This document shows, in pieces, positions 1 to 10,956 of a stretch of DNA of 64,000 nt. The stretch comes from Aspidiotus rigidus (Eukaryota > Arthropoda > Insecta > Hemiptera > Diaspididae). Location of the stretch: assembly GCA_035079385.1 (NCBI GenBank), contig JAVHKY010000061.1, positions 620,001-684,000 on the forward strand, read 5' to 3'. The notes below the pieces were generated by a model. It ran no database searches, was not told where the DNA came from, and was given only the letters and a program-made list of their open reading frames with translations. Made by a program: the position numbers and the translations under genes. Position 1 is the first letter of the stretch, and every line of letters starts with the position of its first letter.

Positions 1-316
1 ACACAGTATTCTTGGGCTAAATTAACATTGCGCTTATGGATGTTTTTCAGTTTTCATCAATTATCTCGGAAACCGTTCATTTTTATGAAAAAATGAAGAG
101 AACAAAATTTATTCCCCTCGTAATTTCCTATCAAATGAGACCTACTTTGAATTTTTTTTTTTTCAAAATATGAAATAGGTCTCATACGATAGGAAATTAC
201 AAGAGGAATAAATTTTGTTCTTTTCATTTTTTCGTAAAAATAAACGGTTTCCGAGATAATTGATGAATACTGAAAAACGTCCATAAGCGCAATGTTAACT
301 TAGCCCTACAATACAG
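1..316. repeat. Full-length palindromic MITE (foldback)
   Basis: Nearly the whole interval is one imperfect inverted repeat with arms of roughly 140 bp around an A/T-rich centre near 150-170. The outer ends match as AGGGCTAA.TTAACATTGCGC on both strands. Each arm carries a block (79-131 and its inverse) that also occurs in the element at 4306 and in all three Helitron copies. The left end may lie outside the window. Short open frames here are palindrome artefacts. Confidence 0.8.
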
Positions 317-436
317 TGGCGCTATCTCTTGGCACGTAAATTAGCTCGACAAAAATCGGGTACCGGATTTTAACACAGCGCATATGGAGAGTTAGCTATC
401 TTGTCTCTTTTAGGTATCTATAAACTTGCCCTTAGC

Positions 437-1294
437 AAACAAGTTACGCAGTACGCAGCATTCAAGCACACTCACTCGCAATCTTAGATTCCTTAGATTC
501 GCCATCAGTTATAAATACAACGCTCTCAAGGGAACGGCCCCCGAACTGAAAAAAAAGAAGGAAGAAAAAAAAAAAAAAAAGCGATTGCAAGTGGTTCTTG
601 ACTCCTACAAGCAAGAACCTAAAAATAAGCAAGAAAAATATGGGAATGTGAATATTATTTTGAAGGATGTACTCGATTGTCTTACCACAACGAGGAAACG
701 AGAAAAGTTGTTTTTGCGTTCAAATGTGAAGGGTTTGGTAACCGCTTTTTAGGTTCTTGCTTGTATTGGGATGTTAACCTGTGTTTGGTAGCGCTAGAAT
801 CGCCTTCCTCTCCTGCCGCACTCGCTTAAATTTCTGGGTGACGATTTTACGTTCAATGTATTTGGCCATGAGAATCGAGATTTTCAATTAGTCGTAGGTG
901 ACTCAATACTTCATTATTAGAATTACTTCTTTCAGTTATCGATTCTCTTGGAGTGTTTAAACAATTTATAGGACATAATTTTTCGATAATACAAATTGTA
1001 ATCATTTAAATCGTGTTTGAAAATTGCAAATTCCGCATCATGAAGCATGGTACGTTAAAATTATCCCCCACATCTTCGAACACGGCTACCAACTTACGCA
1101 ACTTAGGTTAACATCCCAATAGGAGAGTCAAGAACCACTTGCAATGGCTTTTCTTTTCTGCCTTTTTTTTTTTTTAGTTCGGGGGCCGTTCCCTTGAGAG
1201 CGTTGTATTTATATTTTATAAGTGATGGCGAATCTAAGGAATCCAAGATTGCAAATGAGTGTGCTTGTACTGCTGCGTACTGCGTATTTTGTTT
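437..1294. repeat. TIR element with ~190-bp arms
   Basis: The left arm (437 to about 620) is repeated in inverse at about 1107-1294. Shared landmarks are TACGCAGTACGCAGCA, a run ending AGGAATC..AGATTGC, GGGAACGGCCCCCGAACT and a poly(A) tract followed by GCGATTGCAAGTGGTTCTTG. A second inner inverted pair (about 765-785 versus 1103-1122) makes the fold two-layered. The ~480-bp centre has no recognisable transposase, so this is probably a non-autonomous DNA element. Confidence 0.75.
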
Positions 1295-1327
1295 TCCTTG
1301 TTATAAGATTTGACGCTTATGGCTTAT

Positions 1328-2074
1328 AAGCTATTAATTTAGGAACGTTGATCAATGATCACCTACGTTCTTCTTATTTTTTACTGCGGATTATTTTAAT
1401 CACGATTACCGTGCTATAATATTATTAATTACATTCGTTGTTCACATTTCTGTCTCTTGATTTGCGTCCAGCCCCAAAAGAGTCGCCCTCTACATTCACA
1501 GTAGCGGCCATTTGTGGAAACTGAACGAAAAGGTGATGTTTCAGATAATTGGTGAAATTTTTATTTTTATGATGTTCATACTATTCTACTAGTCAAGAGA
1601 GTCAAAAAAGGTCATTATAAGTGGTACTTTTCTTTTCAGTATTAACAGAGATATAGCTAGTTGAAATAACATACGCTCTTATGTAAATTTTCATGTGATC
1701 ACCTTTTTGTCCACGACACTAGCGCGTCTATAGTAGTGGCATGATGCGAATAGAGAGGTGTCAGTTTGATTACATGCGTTGAGTGTTCGCTTTTACACAA
1801 TAGAATTTAAGTGATAGGAGATAAATTGACATTGTTGCAATCGGTGGGGGAAATATGAAAATATTGTGAATAATAAAAGTAGAGTATCGAGTTATTAATT
1901 TAGGAACCTTGATCAATGATCACCTGCATTCTTCCTATTGTGTACTGCGGATTATTTTAATCACGATTACCGTCCTATTAATTACATTTGTTGTTCACTT
2001 TTCTGTCTCTTAATAGAGAGGTATCAGTTTGATTACATACATTGAGTTGAGTGTTCGCTTTTACGGAATAGAAT
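1328..2074. repeat. Interspersed direct duplication
   Basis: A block of about 130 bp at 1328-1461 (around GATCAATGATCACCT and ACTGCGGATTATTTTAATCA) recurs in the same orientation at 1890-2014. A second block at 1750-1806 (GTGTCAGTTTGATTACAT, then GTTCGCTTTTAC) recurs at 2013-2074. The offsets differ (562 and 263 bp), so this is not a simple tandem. No coding potential was recognised. Confidence 0.65.
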
Positions 2075-2309
2075 GAATAATAAAAGTAGAGTATTGGAGA
2101 AAAAAGAATGACCAATGATTGTATAGGGTAGTATTTCAATACTTGAACATAAAATCAATATTGAACTTAGATAGTGTATCTGTTTCAATCTCGCGTTTAT
2201 TGATCGTTATATTCTTCCCTCACTACCTATGCCTCGCAAATTGTTGAGGGCTCATTGCTTCGTCAATCCTATGTAGTGGTCTGTGTTATACGCGACCCGA
2301 TTTGTCAAA

Positions 2310-2507
2310 TAAATGTTTTTCTAAATACATGATGTTAAAGAGCTCTTTTACCCACGCAAAAGAGTGGGTAAAGTTGCGTTTTAACAGCGTCTGATTTCCA
2401 GCATGATGTAAAGATAGTGCGACGAGCGCAGCAGCTCTTTATGGAGAATTATCATTGCCGTATTCTCTCAATCTTCCTTTAACATCATATTATTTAGAAA
2501 AATATCT
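2310..2507. repeat. Short inverted-repeat element
   Basis: TTTTTCTAAATA-CATGATGTTAAAG at the left (about 2313-2341) is matched in inverse by CTTTAACATCAT-ATTATTTAGAAAAA at the right (about 2478-2504). This gives a ~200-bp MITE-like unit. No flanking duplication was clear. Confidence 0.6.
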
Positions 2508-2509
2508 TA

Positions 2510-2623
2510 CAATACAAGAGGGTAAGTGACCACTGACATACTCGTGCGATTGCTCAACTCGTCTTTGACTCGTTTCGCAAACTACCGCACTCGATGTCAA
2601 AAGGTCACTTTACCCTCTTGTAT
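2510..2623. repeat. Hairpin abutting the preceding MITE
   Basis: ATACAAGAGGGTAAGTGACC at 2512-2531 is complementary to GGTCACTTTACCCTCTTGTAT at 2603-2623, giving stems of about 20 bp around a ~70-bp loop. It starts a few bases after the preceding inverted repeat ends. Confidence 0.6.
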
Positions 2624-2639
2624 AGTAATATACTATTAT

Positions 2640-3510
2640 CGCGTAGCATAGTGTAAATAGTTTGAGGGCCTGGAATACTATTTTCTTATCATATCTTTTC
2701 ATATTCGCGTATGCGATCGGTTTGTGATAGGTTCATGTTCGGCAAAGTAGGTTGCATCACAACACATTCTCATGCGTTATGTTATTTGAAGAAAACAAGC
2801 AAGAAAAATATGAGAATGTGAATAACCAAAGAGAACAAGGAATGATAATTATGAATGTAGAAGTGTGGAGTAGAATGCGACAATATTAAATTATCAAAGA
2901 GGAGTCGGCCTACAGAAGTCTGAAAAAAGTGAGTCAATGAAATTGAGAATAAACTGAATAAACTGTTGACAAGAAAAGTGAGAAAAAGGTATACCATGGT
3001 TATTGGGTGTTTGTTTCAAGTTACTCATTACCTATACTTAGCGGTGATTGGAACTCGCATCAAGATCGAGAAGAATCAATATAATGTGATAAGTTAAGAA
3101 ATTAATGAATGTTTGTTTCCTTTTAAAAAATGGACGAAAATTTCTGCCAAGGGAAATGAGTATTATCAAAGAAATCAAGAACAAATTTTAGAACGCATGA
3201 AGCGTAAAGCCATAGATGTTGTGGGATCAAGAAAGCTGAAAGAAGAAACTCAGAAATAAATCCCAACATTGCAAGTCAAGTATTTGACAGAATTTTGATG
3301 GGAGAAACTAAAAACATCAAGCTAAAAGCCAAAGAATAACATTTATTTTTAGTGTAGAATTTAGAGAAGGATGACAAGTTGAAAGCTTAAAGGTGTATAT
3401 TTTAGAATACGAGCTAAAACTTGGGTGTCAAACGCTGAGTCGAGTCAGAAAGTCAAGAAGCTTAGCAAGAACCTCTTCCAGTCGACCAGCAGTCGGGTGC
3501 TTGTTCTTTC
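2640..3510. other. No gene recognised
   Basis: AT-rich sequence. One short block near 2795 (AAGCAAGAAAAATATG) recurs from the element at 437-1294 (near 630), suggesting repeat debris. Short open frames here lack recognisable domains. Confidence 0.5.
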
Positions 3511-3781
3511 CTTAGACCATACAACAGATAGACCGAGCATCGGCCATATAAGCGTGTACAGCGCGTTGAACGGAAGACATGATAAGAAAATAAGGGGGAC
3601 TGGACCTCAATGTAGGCAACGCGGGTGAACGCGCGGAGCAGTGAAACGCACCGTACACCCGCGCCGCTCATCAAACTTGTAAATAAGGTCCAGTCCCCCT
3701 TATTTTCTTATGTGTATTCTTATCATGTTCTCCGTTCAACGATTCATTACTATGCTCGGTCTATCTGTTGTATGGTCTAAG
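3511..3781. mobile_element. hAT-like MITE with 8-bp target duplication
   Basis: The ends CTTAGACCATACAACAGATA and its inverse form long TIRs (about 100 bp, continuing through CCGAGCAT and GGGGGACTGGACCT). The element is flanked by the perfect 8-bp direct repeat GTTCTTTC at 3503-3510 and 3782-3789. An 8-bp duplication is typical of hAT transposons. There is no transposase, so it is non-autonomous. A second copy with its own 8-bp duplication lies at 9603-10119. Confidence 0.9.
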
Positions 3782-3789
3782 GTTCTTTC

Positions 3790-4305
3790 TCCTTCAAGTT
3801 TTGGTGCGATTATTATTCTAGTGAACTTTTTACTTCCTTATCACGTAATCTATCATTATCAAGCAGAGTTGATGAAGCTGAAAGCTGAACGTCTGAAGCC
3901 AAAGCCACATAATTTTGGAAAACAAGCTGAATTTTGTTTTACTTATTCATAAAAAGACACAAGCAAGTGACTGTTCAGTTGTTCTGTGAATGAAAATCAT
4001 GTGGACATCCCTGAATTACAAAGGTTTATTGATGTAGGTCAATGCATATTATATTAACAATTGGAGAGAAAAGCCCTCCTTTATCGTTTAAAAGATACAA
4101 TTTGCCTGATCGTCAGTTTCAATGTACGTCAAGTCGTTAATTCTACTTTGTACAAAACAGCGCCGCAGGGCGTGAACCGCTTCCAACCTCCTGTGAGGTT
4201 GCTTGTTACCAAAGTCATATAGAAAAACCAAGTTAGTTCACGCACTACGTTCACGGGTCTTCCGCTGTGCAACAGCGTTAGCATATTACTGATGTCCTAC
4301 TTCAC
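3790..4305. other. No gene recognised
   Basis: Unique-looking AT-rich sequence between two MITEs. I see no exon, RNA gene or repeat that I can support. Confidence 0.45.
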
Positions 4306-4590
4306 TATAGGCTCTTATGGGCTGATGTTTAATTTTTCCCGTTATTTCCAAAACTATCGACTTTCATGAAAAATTGAAGAGAACAAAAATTATTCCTCTT
4401 GTAATTTCCTATCAGACGTGGGTGGTTTCAAATTTTTTTGTGATAAAATTTTTTTCTTCCCATCAATCGATAGAAAATTACAAGAAGATTAAGTTTACTT
4501 CTCTTCAACTTTGCGTAAAAATCAATATTTTTCGAGTAAATCAATAAAATTTGAAAATCGTCCATATGCGCTGTGTGAAAACTGGACATC
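4306..4590. repeat. Diverged foldback MITE related to 1-316
   Basis: Inverted halves around 4425-4465 share TGAAGAGAACAAAAATTATT and CTTGTAATTTCCTATC with the element at 1-316. The right end reads CGTCCATATGCGC, like the CGTCCATAAGCGC end of that copy. The arms are more diverged, so this is an older copy. Confidence 0.65.
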
Positions 4591-6625
4591 TATGCACCAT
4601 GCGCGCCTACCGCGATCAATTAACTTCATGTGTAAAGAATAACCTTGGTTAAATGCGTCGTGAACTAACTTGGTTTTTCTTCATGACTTTACTTGTTACA
4701 AATCACATTAGATTTAAAATCTCGCTACCCTACAAGGCCAGAAGTTAGAAATTGATAACAGCGCGCAGTGGGTTCTTATGAGTGATGGTTTAGGGCGGTT
4801 CCTATTCATTGGTGCGGTATAACTGTAGGTGAACTGTACCGCACTTCGTACCCTATCTATTTTTTAATTTTCAAACAATAATAACTCCTCTTGTACTGTA
4901 CCCAGTTCACTAAAATAGGGCTTAAAAAAATAGAAAATCATTTGATTTTTAAATTATATCCTTTTCGTTTTTTCCGAAACCCCCATTTTATTTGTTTACA
5001 AATCAAATTATTCAAATTATTTTGTTTTTTCCCATAAGCGTCCAAGTAAATCTGTATCTTCTGATTTTGAAATGCAATATTGTGACATCGCTACCTGCTG
5101 TAAACATTCACAAATAGGGTTATTCAGGTAACATGAAATTTTTGTGAAAAACAGTGAGGAATCAAATGAATGACGACATAAAAATGTAGATTGAATGTTC
5201 TTCAATCACAACCAAAAAAAGTGAGAAGATTGGTTAAATATTTGCCGAGTAATTTGTGATGTAATGGAACATTGTGTTTTGATAGAGTACTTTTCTTCAA
5301 GTTTTACGCTATCAAAACACAATGTTCCACAAAATCATAAATTACTCAGCAAATATTTGATCTATCTTCCTCCTTTTTTTTTTTTGCATGATAGAAGAAC
5401 GTTCAACCTATATTTTCATAATCATCATTCATCTGATTACACATCACTTTCAATATGAATTTCATATTCTCAAAATACCTAATTATGAGAGAGTTTTACA
5501 GGATCACTTAAGAACCTGACGTCCTTTCAAAATACGGAAAACGGCTTTAAATTTGGCGTTGAAAATAAATCGAGAATCAATTACTCCCATCCCAACAATT
5601 TTTAGGCTGTTGGGTTGTGATAATAACCCATTATAGTACTATAGTACGCTCGCGTTCTCAAATGATTGGAACCACAATCTTACAATAGAAGTATTCCCAA
5701 TAAGAACTAGCATATTTCAACAACTTTGACAGCAAACAGTACAGCTGTAGCCTCATTCTTTAAATATCTCCCTATATCCAGATCCCCTAAATACGATGGT
5801 ACCGGAAACTCTTGTCAATTTTGTGGTCACAAGCGACAAGCAACGTGGATTGGAACTAACATCGGTTGCAAGAGTTGTAACTTGTAACTTTGAATTTGTC
5901 TGTGGATGTTGTTTGCGAGTAGAATAGCGTGTAGTAATGACGTTCTTTGTTGTCAACCAGAACAACCCAAAATACGCGTGACCAAAAGCGCTCTCTGTAT
6001 TTAGATAAAAGGCCCCGGTGTTAGCATTGGAAGCAGGGATGGACACGACTCACCCCAAAGAATTGGTTCCAAACAATTAAGGTCCAATGATCCTTATTTT
6101 AGTATCACGTTCTCGTGTGAACGATAACCTCGCACTTATATGTATGAAGCTCGGTCTACCTCCTTTTTATGGTTTGTGAAAAGCTTTGACTCAGGTTTTG
6201 AAAAAAACATGAAAAATATAGCTGACTTTTGGCTTCTGCTTTCAACTTTTGACAGGCTGCTATGCCCTACACCAAATTTTGCTGCTAATTTAGACCATAT
6301 GAAATTTCGAGAGTGTGAATCTTATAGGTACCTATATCATTTGAGAAATGTAATTTTTCATGGCGCAATCAATAACATAATATTGTATAATTTTGTATAC
6401 AAACTTTTCTTTTTCATACTTCTCCTTACCACACTGTAATACCATATTGGTCCTAGCAATATTTACGGAAAGCATGTTTCTTTTATGAAATAGAATTCAA
6501 TTACTTTTGATTTAGGCAAATAAAACATGAATTATCTATAATATAAAGAAAAAATTTATGTAGGTAGGTACTTAAGAATAGCATTCAGGCTATTAATCAT
6601 GCTTAATTTTATTTTGTTCTAACAG
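4591..6625. other. Gene-poor sequence upstream of the first midkine-like exon
   Basis: Apart from the hairpin at 5232-5366, no repeat or domain was recognised. The missing 5' exon or exons of the midkine-like gene (signal peptide, ending in phase 1) could lie here or outside the window. I could not pick a convincing candidate. Confidence 0.4.
5232..5366. repeat. Compact hairpin MITE
   Basis: GGAACATTGTGTTTTGATAG near 5267-5286 faces TATCAAAACACAATGTTCC near 5308-5326. The pairing continues outward through ATTACTC(G/A)GCAAATATTT, giving arms of about 50-55 bp around a short loop. It is a non-coding palindromic repeat. Confidence 0.75.
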
Positions 6626-6769
6626 ATTGTCAGTACATCAAAGGAACTTGGTCAGAATGTAATCCCACTACAACTACAAAAACCAGAACATTGACTTTAA
6701 AGAAAAATCAGGATGAAGTTAAATGCGAAAAATTCAAAACTATTGAAAAGAAGTGTAAAAAATTAAAAG
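6626..6769 (+). CDS. Midkine/pleiotrophin-like (Miple-type) gene, exon with first half-domain
   Basis: This 144-nt internal exon follows a TTCTAACAG acceptor and ends before GTACCT, phase 1 on both sides. The translation starts C-Q-Y-I-K-G-T-W-S-E-C, then a Thr-rich turn, a Leu/Lys strand and two further cysteines (K-C-E-K and K-K-C-K). Cysteine and tryptophan spacing (C-x9-C with W three residues before the second Cys) is that of the heparin-binding half-domain of midkine/pleiotrophin growth factors, called Miple in flies. These are secreted, Lys-rich ligands of heparan sulfate. The exon is too short for ORF scans. The exon encoding the signal peptide was not located. Domain recognition is by motif, without a database search. 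Confidence 0.8.
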
Positions 6770-7249
6770 GTACCTACTACAGTAAAATTTTTGGAGATTT
6801 TCAAGAAGGGTTCCATTAATCGGCATGCGAAGTAAATAATGAAATAACACGAAAAAAACAGGAAAATCACAACCTTTTTATTAAAAGTTAAGCGAAAACA
6901 AAAAGTACACAATAAATGATCGGTAATCACTCGAAAAAAATTAGTATTGGCCGCGACAATTGTTATACAGAAAAGATTTTTAAAAATGAACAGGATCTGA
7001 CAGTACACGAAATTATACTGGTACCCGGTAACTTTATAATAACAAATTTTTCTTACTTTTGTGAACAAGAAACACCAGCTTAGCAGCCGAGAGTACCACC
7101 ACACGTTTTTGCCAAATTTGTACCCCCAGAGAATGTTAACAGATGAATTTTTTAATGAAAATCGGGCACGTACAAGTGGAGGAACCATCCTGCTTCAATG
7201 TAATCATCCAATTGTCCATTCTCCATCGCTGGAAATTGTCGAACGGTTT

Positions 7250-7380
7250 TCATTTGTGACCTGCAATGAGAGAACGATGCTCATTGCCCATTGGCAGGAA
7301 CACCATTTCTCTCTGATTGGATTTCTAATCAGAGAGAAATGGTGTTTCTCATGGCAGGTCACATTTTTATTCTCCTCTAG
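7250..7380. repeat. Perfect-stem hairpin in intron
   Basis: CACCATTTCTCTCTGATTGG and AATCAGAGAGAAATGGTG pair around a short loop near 7325. The pairing resumes outward at GTGACCTGC / GCAGGTCAC after an unpaired insertion in the left arm. This is probably a decayed foldback element in the first visible midkine-like intron. Confidence 0.7.
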
Positions 7381-7604
7381 TTCGATTTTGCATACCACGG
7401 TACTTATGATTGGTTTCTTAGCACTTTCACAATATTTATCAACGTTTGTTAAATCCATGAATAATCAACCCTTCTAAAGAACAATTTATTTTTCTTCAGA
7501 TTATTATAAGTTAATATCGCGTGAAATCATATTAATAAGGACGTGTGTACATCGTCGCGTGAATCAAATATAAGAAGTAGTTATAATTTTCATCTTTTTT
7601 ACTG

Positions 7605-9047
7605 TGCGTAATAAGCAGTCGTGCTGCTCATTACGCGTATTGTGCAAAGCTGCTGCCCATTACGCATAATCAGCAATATTTTTCTGCCTGTTACGAGTAA
7701 TAGGCAGCAATCTAACTGCCCGTTACACGTATTGAGCATCCTTATGAACCAATCCGAATTGGTTCGGCTTGGTTAAATGGGGACTGGAAGGGATATCGTC
7801 GGTGCGTCAAAGCAATCGATAAACATGCGTAAAGAATGACATAGTATGCAATTCGGCGTGCCATGCAGGCCAAATAGACAGGTGGACTTTTTCTTGAAAT
7901 GAATCTCTATTCTTAAGACATTTTGGCAACCATTGATTAATAAGGTAAAAACACTCGCTGAATCCGAATTTCATGGTTGCCAGTTGAATTTTGCCTCCTT
8001 TGAAATCCAAGATGGCGGCCAAACTCATTTCATTTCTGTTTCAAAGTAAAACAGAAGGTTGTAATTTTTTTTTATTTGGGAGGGAGTTGCTGATGTACAG
8101 AATTGGATCTTCAAACTCTACTTAAGATCACAGAGCTTTCTCTCAACTGCATCATACACTATCAAAACAAAGCATATGTACCTCAAAATTAGTCTGTAGA
8201 AATAAGATGAACTGTAAAATAAGGAGCATGATTTAAGATTGTAGCTCAAATAACTTTATTGATAAAGAATCATATTTCTTAAAAGAAAAAAGGATAAAGA
8301 ACTAATAACAGATAAGCATGTTTGTGACCCAAGAATCTCGACTTTTGATTCTCAGGCAAGCTCATGGTGGTCGTTTTTGATTTTTCCGAGTCAATAAACC
8401 ATAGAAACGATACCTCTTACTCTAGCATTATATTGCCAATAAATTTGGCCTTAATTTGACACAAATTTGGGTCCTCATCTTAGCTGTATGTGATCCCAAT
8501 ATCTCAAGTAGAGTTTGAAGATCCAATTCTCAGAAAAAAAAATACAACCTTCTGTTTCACCTCAAAACAGAAATGAAATGAGTTTGGCCGCCATCTTGGA
8601 TTTGGGCCATAAGGATGCAAAATTCTACTTGGCAACCATGAAATTCGGATTCAGCGAGTGTTTTTATCCTCATAACAAGTGGTTGCCTAAATATCTCAAG
8701 AAATAATGTTGGAATGAAAAAAATTAGCCATTTTTATGATTTGTCCACCAGTCTAGAAGTCGTGACAATCACAATAAATAATAGAATAAGATTTTGAATT
8801 TAGGAAGTAATGACGATCGAGTGACAATAGTCAAAGGTGACAATAGAAAGTAATTTCCATTATAAAGATTTCTTGAAGTATACCAAGTAAAATAAAAATA
8901 CAATCACCTTACAATCAAATCAGCTTCTCATTGGTCAATTCCACCTGCTCATTACGCGTAATGGGCAGCAGCTTTGCACTATACGCGTAATGAGCTGCAA
9001 GTCTGCTTATTACGCCTAATGAGCAATTACGTGAATTGAGCCTAACA
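7605..9047. mobile_element. Foldback element with ~530-bp arms containing GCTCATTACGCG repeats
   Basis: The arms (about 7605-8135 and 8500-9047) are inverted copies. The outer part of each arm contains several degenerate repeats of CTGCTCATTACGCGTAATGGG. The inner part shares GAGTTTGGCCGCCATCTTGG, ATTCGGATTCAGCGAGTG and AGAGTTTGAAGATCCAATTC. The ~365-bp centre has no recognisable gene. Long TIRs with internal subrepeats are characteristic of Foldback-type transposons. It lies in an intron of the midkine-like gene and ends about 2 bp before the mariner-like element at 9050. Confidence 0.8.
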
Positions 9048-9341
9048 TATACAGAGTGGTCCAAAAGTCTTTGCACGCGGTCCATAAGTCATTGCACACC
9101 AAAAAATTGATCATTACTCGTGAACGAGGGCATTTAATTCGATGAAATAAAAAAGGAAAACGTTTTTTTAGAAGTTCACGATCTTAATTACAAGAAGAAA
9201 TTACCACGCAGAGACAAGTGCAATGTTCATCTCAATAGCCTAGTGCTCTGTAGAGAGGAAAAATGCACCCTTAAAACAGTTGTTTACGTGCTAACGCGCT
9301 CTTTGTACACCCGTAGGTACAAGTACATGTCTGGCTGCGAC

Positions 9342-9536
9342 CAAGGTGTTTGAAAAGAGGTGTGCTCAGTTCGATTGTAAACAAAACGCAACCCGCATGC
9401 ACATTTAAAAATACATGGGACGCGGAACCGAGTGACATCACTCGGTTCCATTTTTACATTGTATTAAATGAAGATCAGCAGATGTAGCGCCTTATTGTTT
9501 ACATTGAGCTGAGCACACCTCTTTTCAAACACCTTG
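9342..9536. mobile_element. 195-bp MITE with 9-bp target duplication
   Basis: The ends CAAGGTGTTTGAAAAGAGGT and its inverse give TIRs of at least 28 bp (through GTGCTCAG, resuming at TTGTAAACAA). It is flanked by the perfect direct repeat GGCTGCGAC at 9333-9341 and 9537-9545. A 9-bp duplication is more like Mutator-type than hAT elements. It lies inside the mariner-like element. Confidence 0.85.
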
Positions 9537-9602
9537 GGCTGCGACTATTGCGACGAGTGATGTTCGTAGGCACCACCACTACCCTTTAAACCGGTATTCC
9601 CC

Positions 9603-10119
9603 CTTAGACCATACAACAGATAGACCGAGCATCGGCCATATAAGCGTGTACAACGCGTTGAACGGAAGACATGATAAGAAAATAAGAGGGACTGGACCTC
9701 AATTCGGACCGGGCATATTGTAGATTCGCTAGCGTCGCCTGTGTAAAATACATAGGAAATACTGTCGTAACTCAAAACTAAAGGGGATTTTTTGGTTTTT
9801 CTCCATTTCTCCAAAAATAATGAATTTAGGCGTGTACTCGTAAGGAACAAAATTGAAGAGCGGAAAATTTTCTTTTAGATGGACATATTTTTGAAAGATT
9901 TTAATATCTTCAAAATTTTTGCGCGACGCTAGCGCTGCCCGGTCCCAATGGTGGCAACGCGGGTGAACGCGCGGAGCAGTGAAACACACCGTACACCCGC
10001 GCCGCTCATCAAACTTGTAAACAAGGTCCAATCCCCCTTATTTTCTTATGTGTATTCTTATCATGTTTTCCGTTCAAAGATTCATTCCTATGCTCGGTCT
10101 ATCTGTTGTATGGTCTAAG
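9603..10119. mobile_element. Second hAT-like MITE copy, itself interrupted
   Basis: Same family as 3511-3781, with CTTAGACC...GGTCTAAG ends flanked by the perfect 8-bp duplication TATTCCCC at 9595-9602 and 10120-10127. Compared with the uninterrupted copy it contains an extra ~240 bp (9705-9946), another MITE. It is the middle layer of a three-level nest. Confidence 0.9.
9705..9946. mobile_element. GGACCGGGCA-type MITE, innermost of the nest
   Basis: The terminal GGACCGGGCA is matched by TGCCCGGTCC, with inner GCTAGCGTCGC-like inverted motifs. The intact hAT-like copy at 3511 supplies the empty site: there the sequence reads ACCTCAATGTAGG, whereas here CAAT is found on both sides of the insertion. 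Related copies lie at 20014-20269 and 31592-31846. Confidence 0.85.
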
Positions 10120-10797
10120 TATTCCCCTTACTTCTCCGATCATCGTGTCATTTGCCGGTCAGCTGACCAGGGTAAACGTGATCATGTTTTTACGCGCTTC
10201 TTTGGTTACCATGGAAAGCGTATTTCACATAACCCGGTCGAGAACTGCTGTCAATCATTCTCTCATCATACCTCTTCAACATTTACATGCGCTCGAGTAT
10301 TTACGAGTTACTATAACGGCGTGTTGGCCACACTTTGTAGAAATTTATAATATCTGTACACAGCTTCTTGAAAATTGCGCAAAGACTTTTGGACCACTCT
10401 GTATAGGTAACCCTTCCGAGAATAGCTTCATTTTATGATTATAATCATTGGTTATAATTATTATCATAGATTATATTTTCAGTTGTGAATTGATTGTCAT
10501 CTTTCTTTTGTTCTCATATGTTTCTACGCTTGCCATTGTTTTTTGTGCATTAAGTTTCTGAATGCCCAGCCCATTTCTTCTTCAATAAAAGTTTCTTTTC
10601 CCCTTTTGTTTGAAAAATCTGTGGAAAGTATACAATAATTCAATTCAAGTCTTTTTTGTCCACATCAAACGATCAAACAAATTTTGAACATTCCGGTACG
10701 GGTGCCTACTTGTTTTAATCTTGAATATTTTCAAATAATATGACTTGTTTGATTAACAGTAGAAAAAAATAGATATTTTTCCATGTTTGTATTTCAG

Positions 10798-10956
10798 GTT
10801 GCAAGTACGATAAAGGATCATGGAGCAAATGTAATGTGAACAATGAGATGACTCGCGCAGATATACTTCGAAATCCAAGTGAAAGTGATGCTTCATGCGA
10901 GAAAACAAAACTCATTACAAAAACGTGTAAAAATAAAACTGATCGCAATTCTAAAG
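10798..10956 (+). CDS. Midkine/pleiotrophin-like gene, exon with second half-domain
   Basis: This 159-nt exon lies between GTATTTCAG and GTATTG, phase 1 at both ends, so it joins the exon at 6626-6769 in frame through a Gly codon. The translation begins C-K-Y-D-K-G-S-W-S-K-C, repeats the cysteine/tryptophan pattern of the previous exon (later S-C-E-K-T-K and K-T-C-K) and ends in a Lys/Asn-rich linker. Two tandem half-domains, each in its own phase-1 exon, match the known two-domain layout of midkine/pleiotrophin proteins. The preceding 4-kb intron is almost entirely transposon-derived. Confidence 0.82.

Larger units (their letters stand above)
9050..10403. mobile_element. Mariner-like non-autonomous element hosting two further insertions
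   Basis: The termini ACAGAGTGGTCCAAAAGTCT and its inverse are flanked by TA on both sides (left TA 9050-9051, right TA 10402-10403), as expected for Tc1/mariner transposition. Just inside the left terminus the motif is repeated in weaker form (GCGGTCCATAAGTCATTGCA). No transposase was recognised in the remaining parts 9065-9341, 9537-9602 and 10120-10376. Two MITEs interrupt it, one carrying a third element. Confidence 0.8.

Noticed and set aside
3425..3952. Small frames at 3425-3674 and 3710-3952
   Set aside because: They fall in or across the palindromic hAT-like MITE and recur with it at 9545-10438.
5753..6046. 97-codon - strand frame
   Set aside because: No recognisable domain, no supporting splice sites, and length within chance.
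6140..6439. Frame upstream of the first midkine-like exon as its signal-peptide exon
   Set aside because: No hydrophobic N-terminal segment followed by a phase-1 donor was found in it.
7204..7477. Overlapping 84- and 138-codon frames on both strands
   Set aside because: They arise from a near-perfect hairpin and are intronic.
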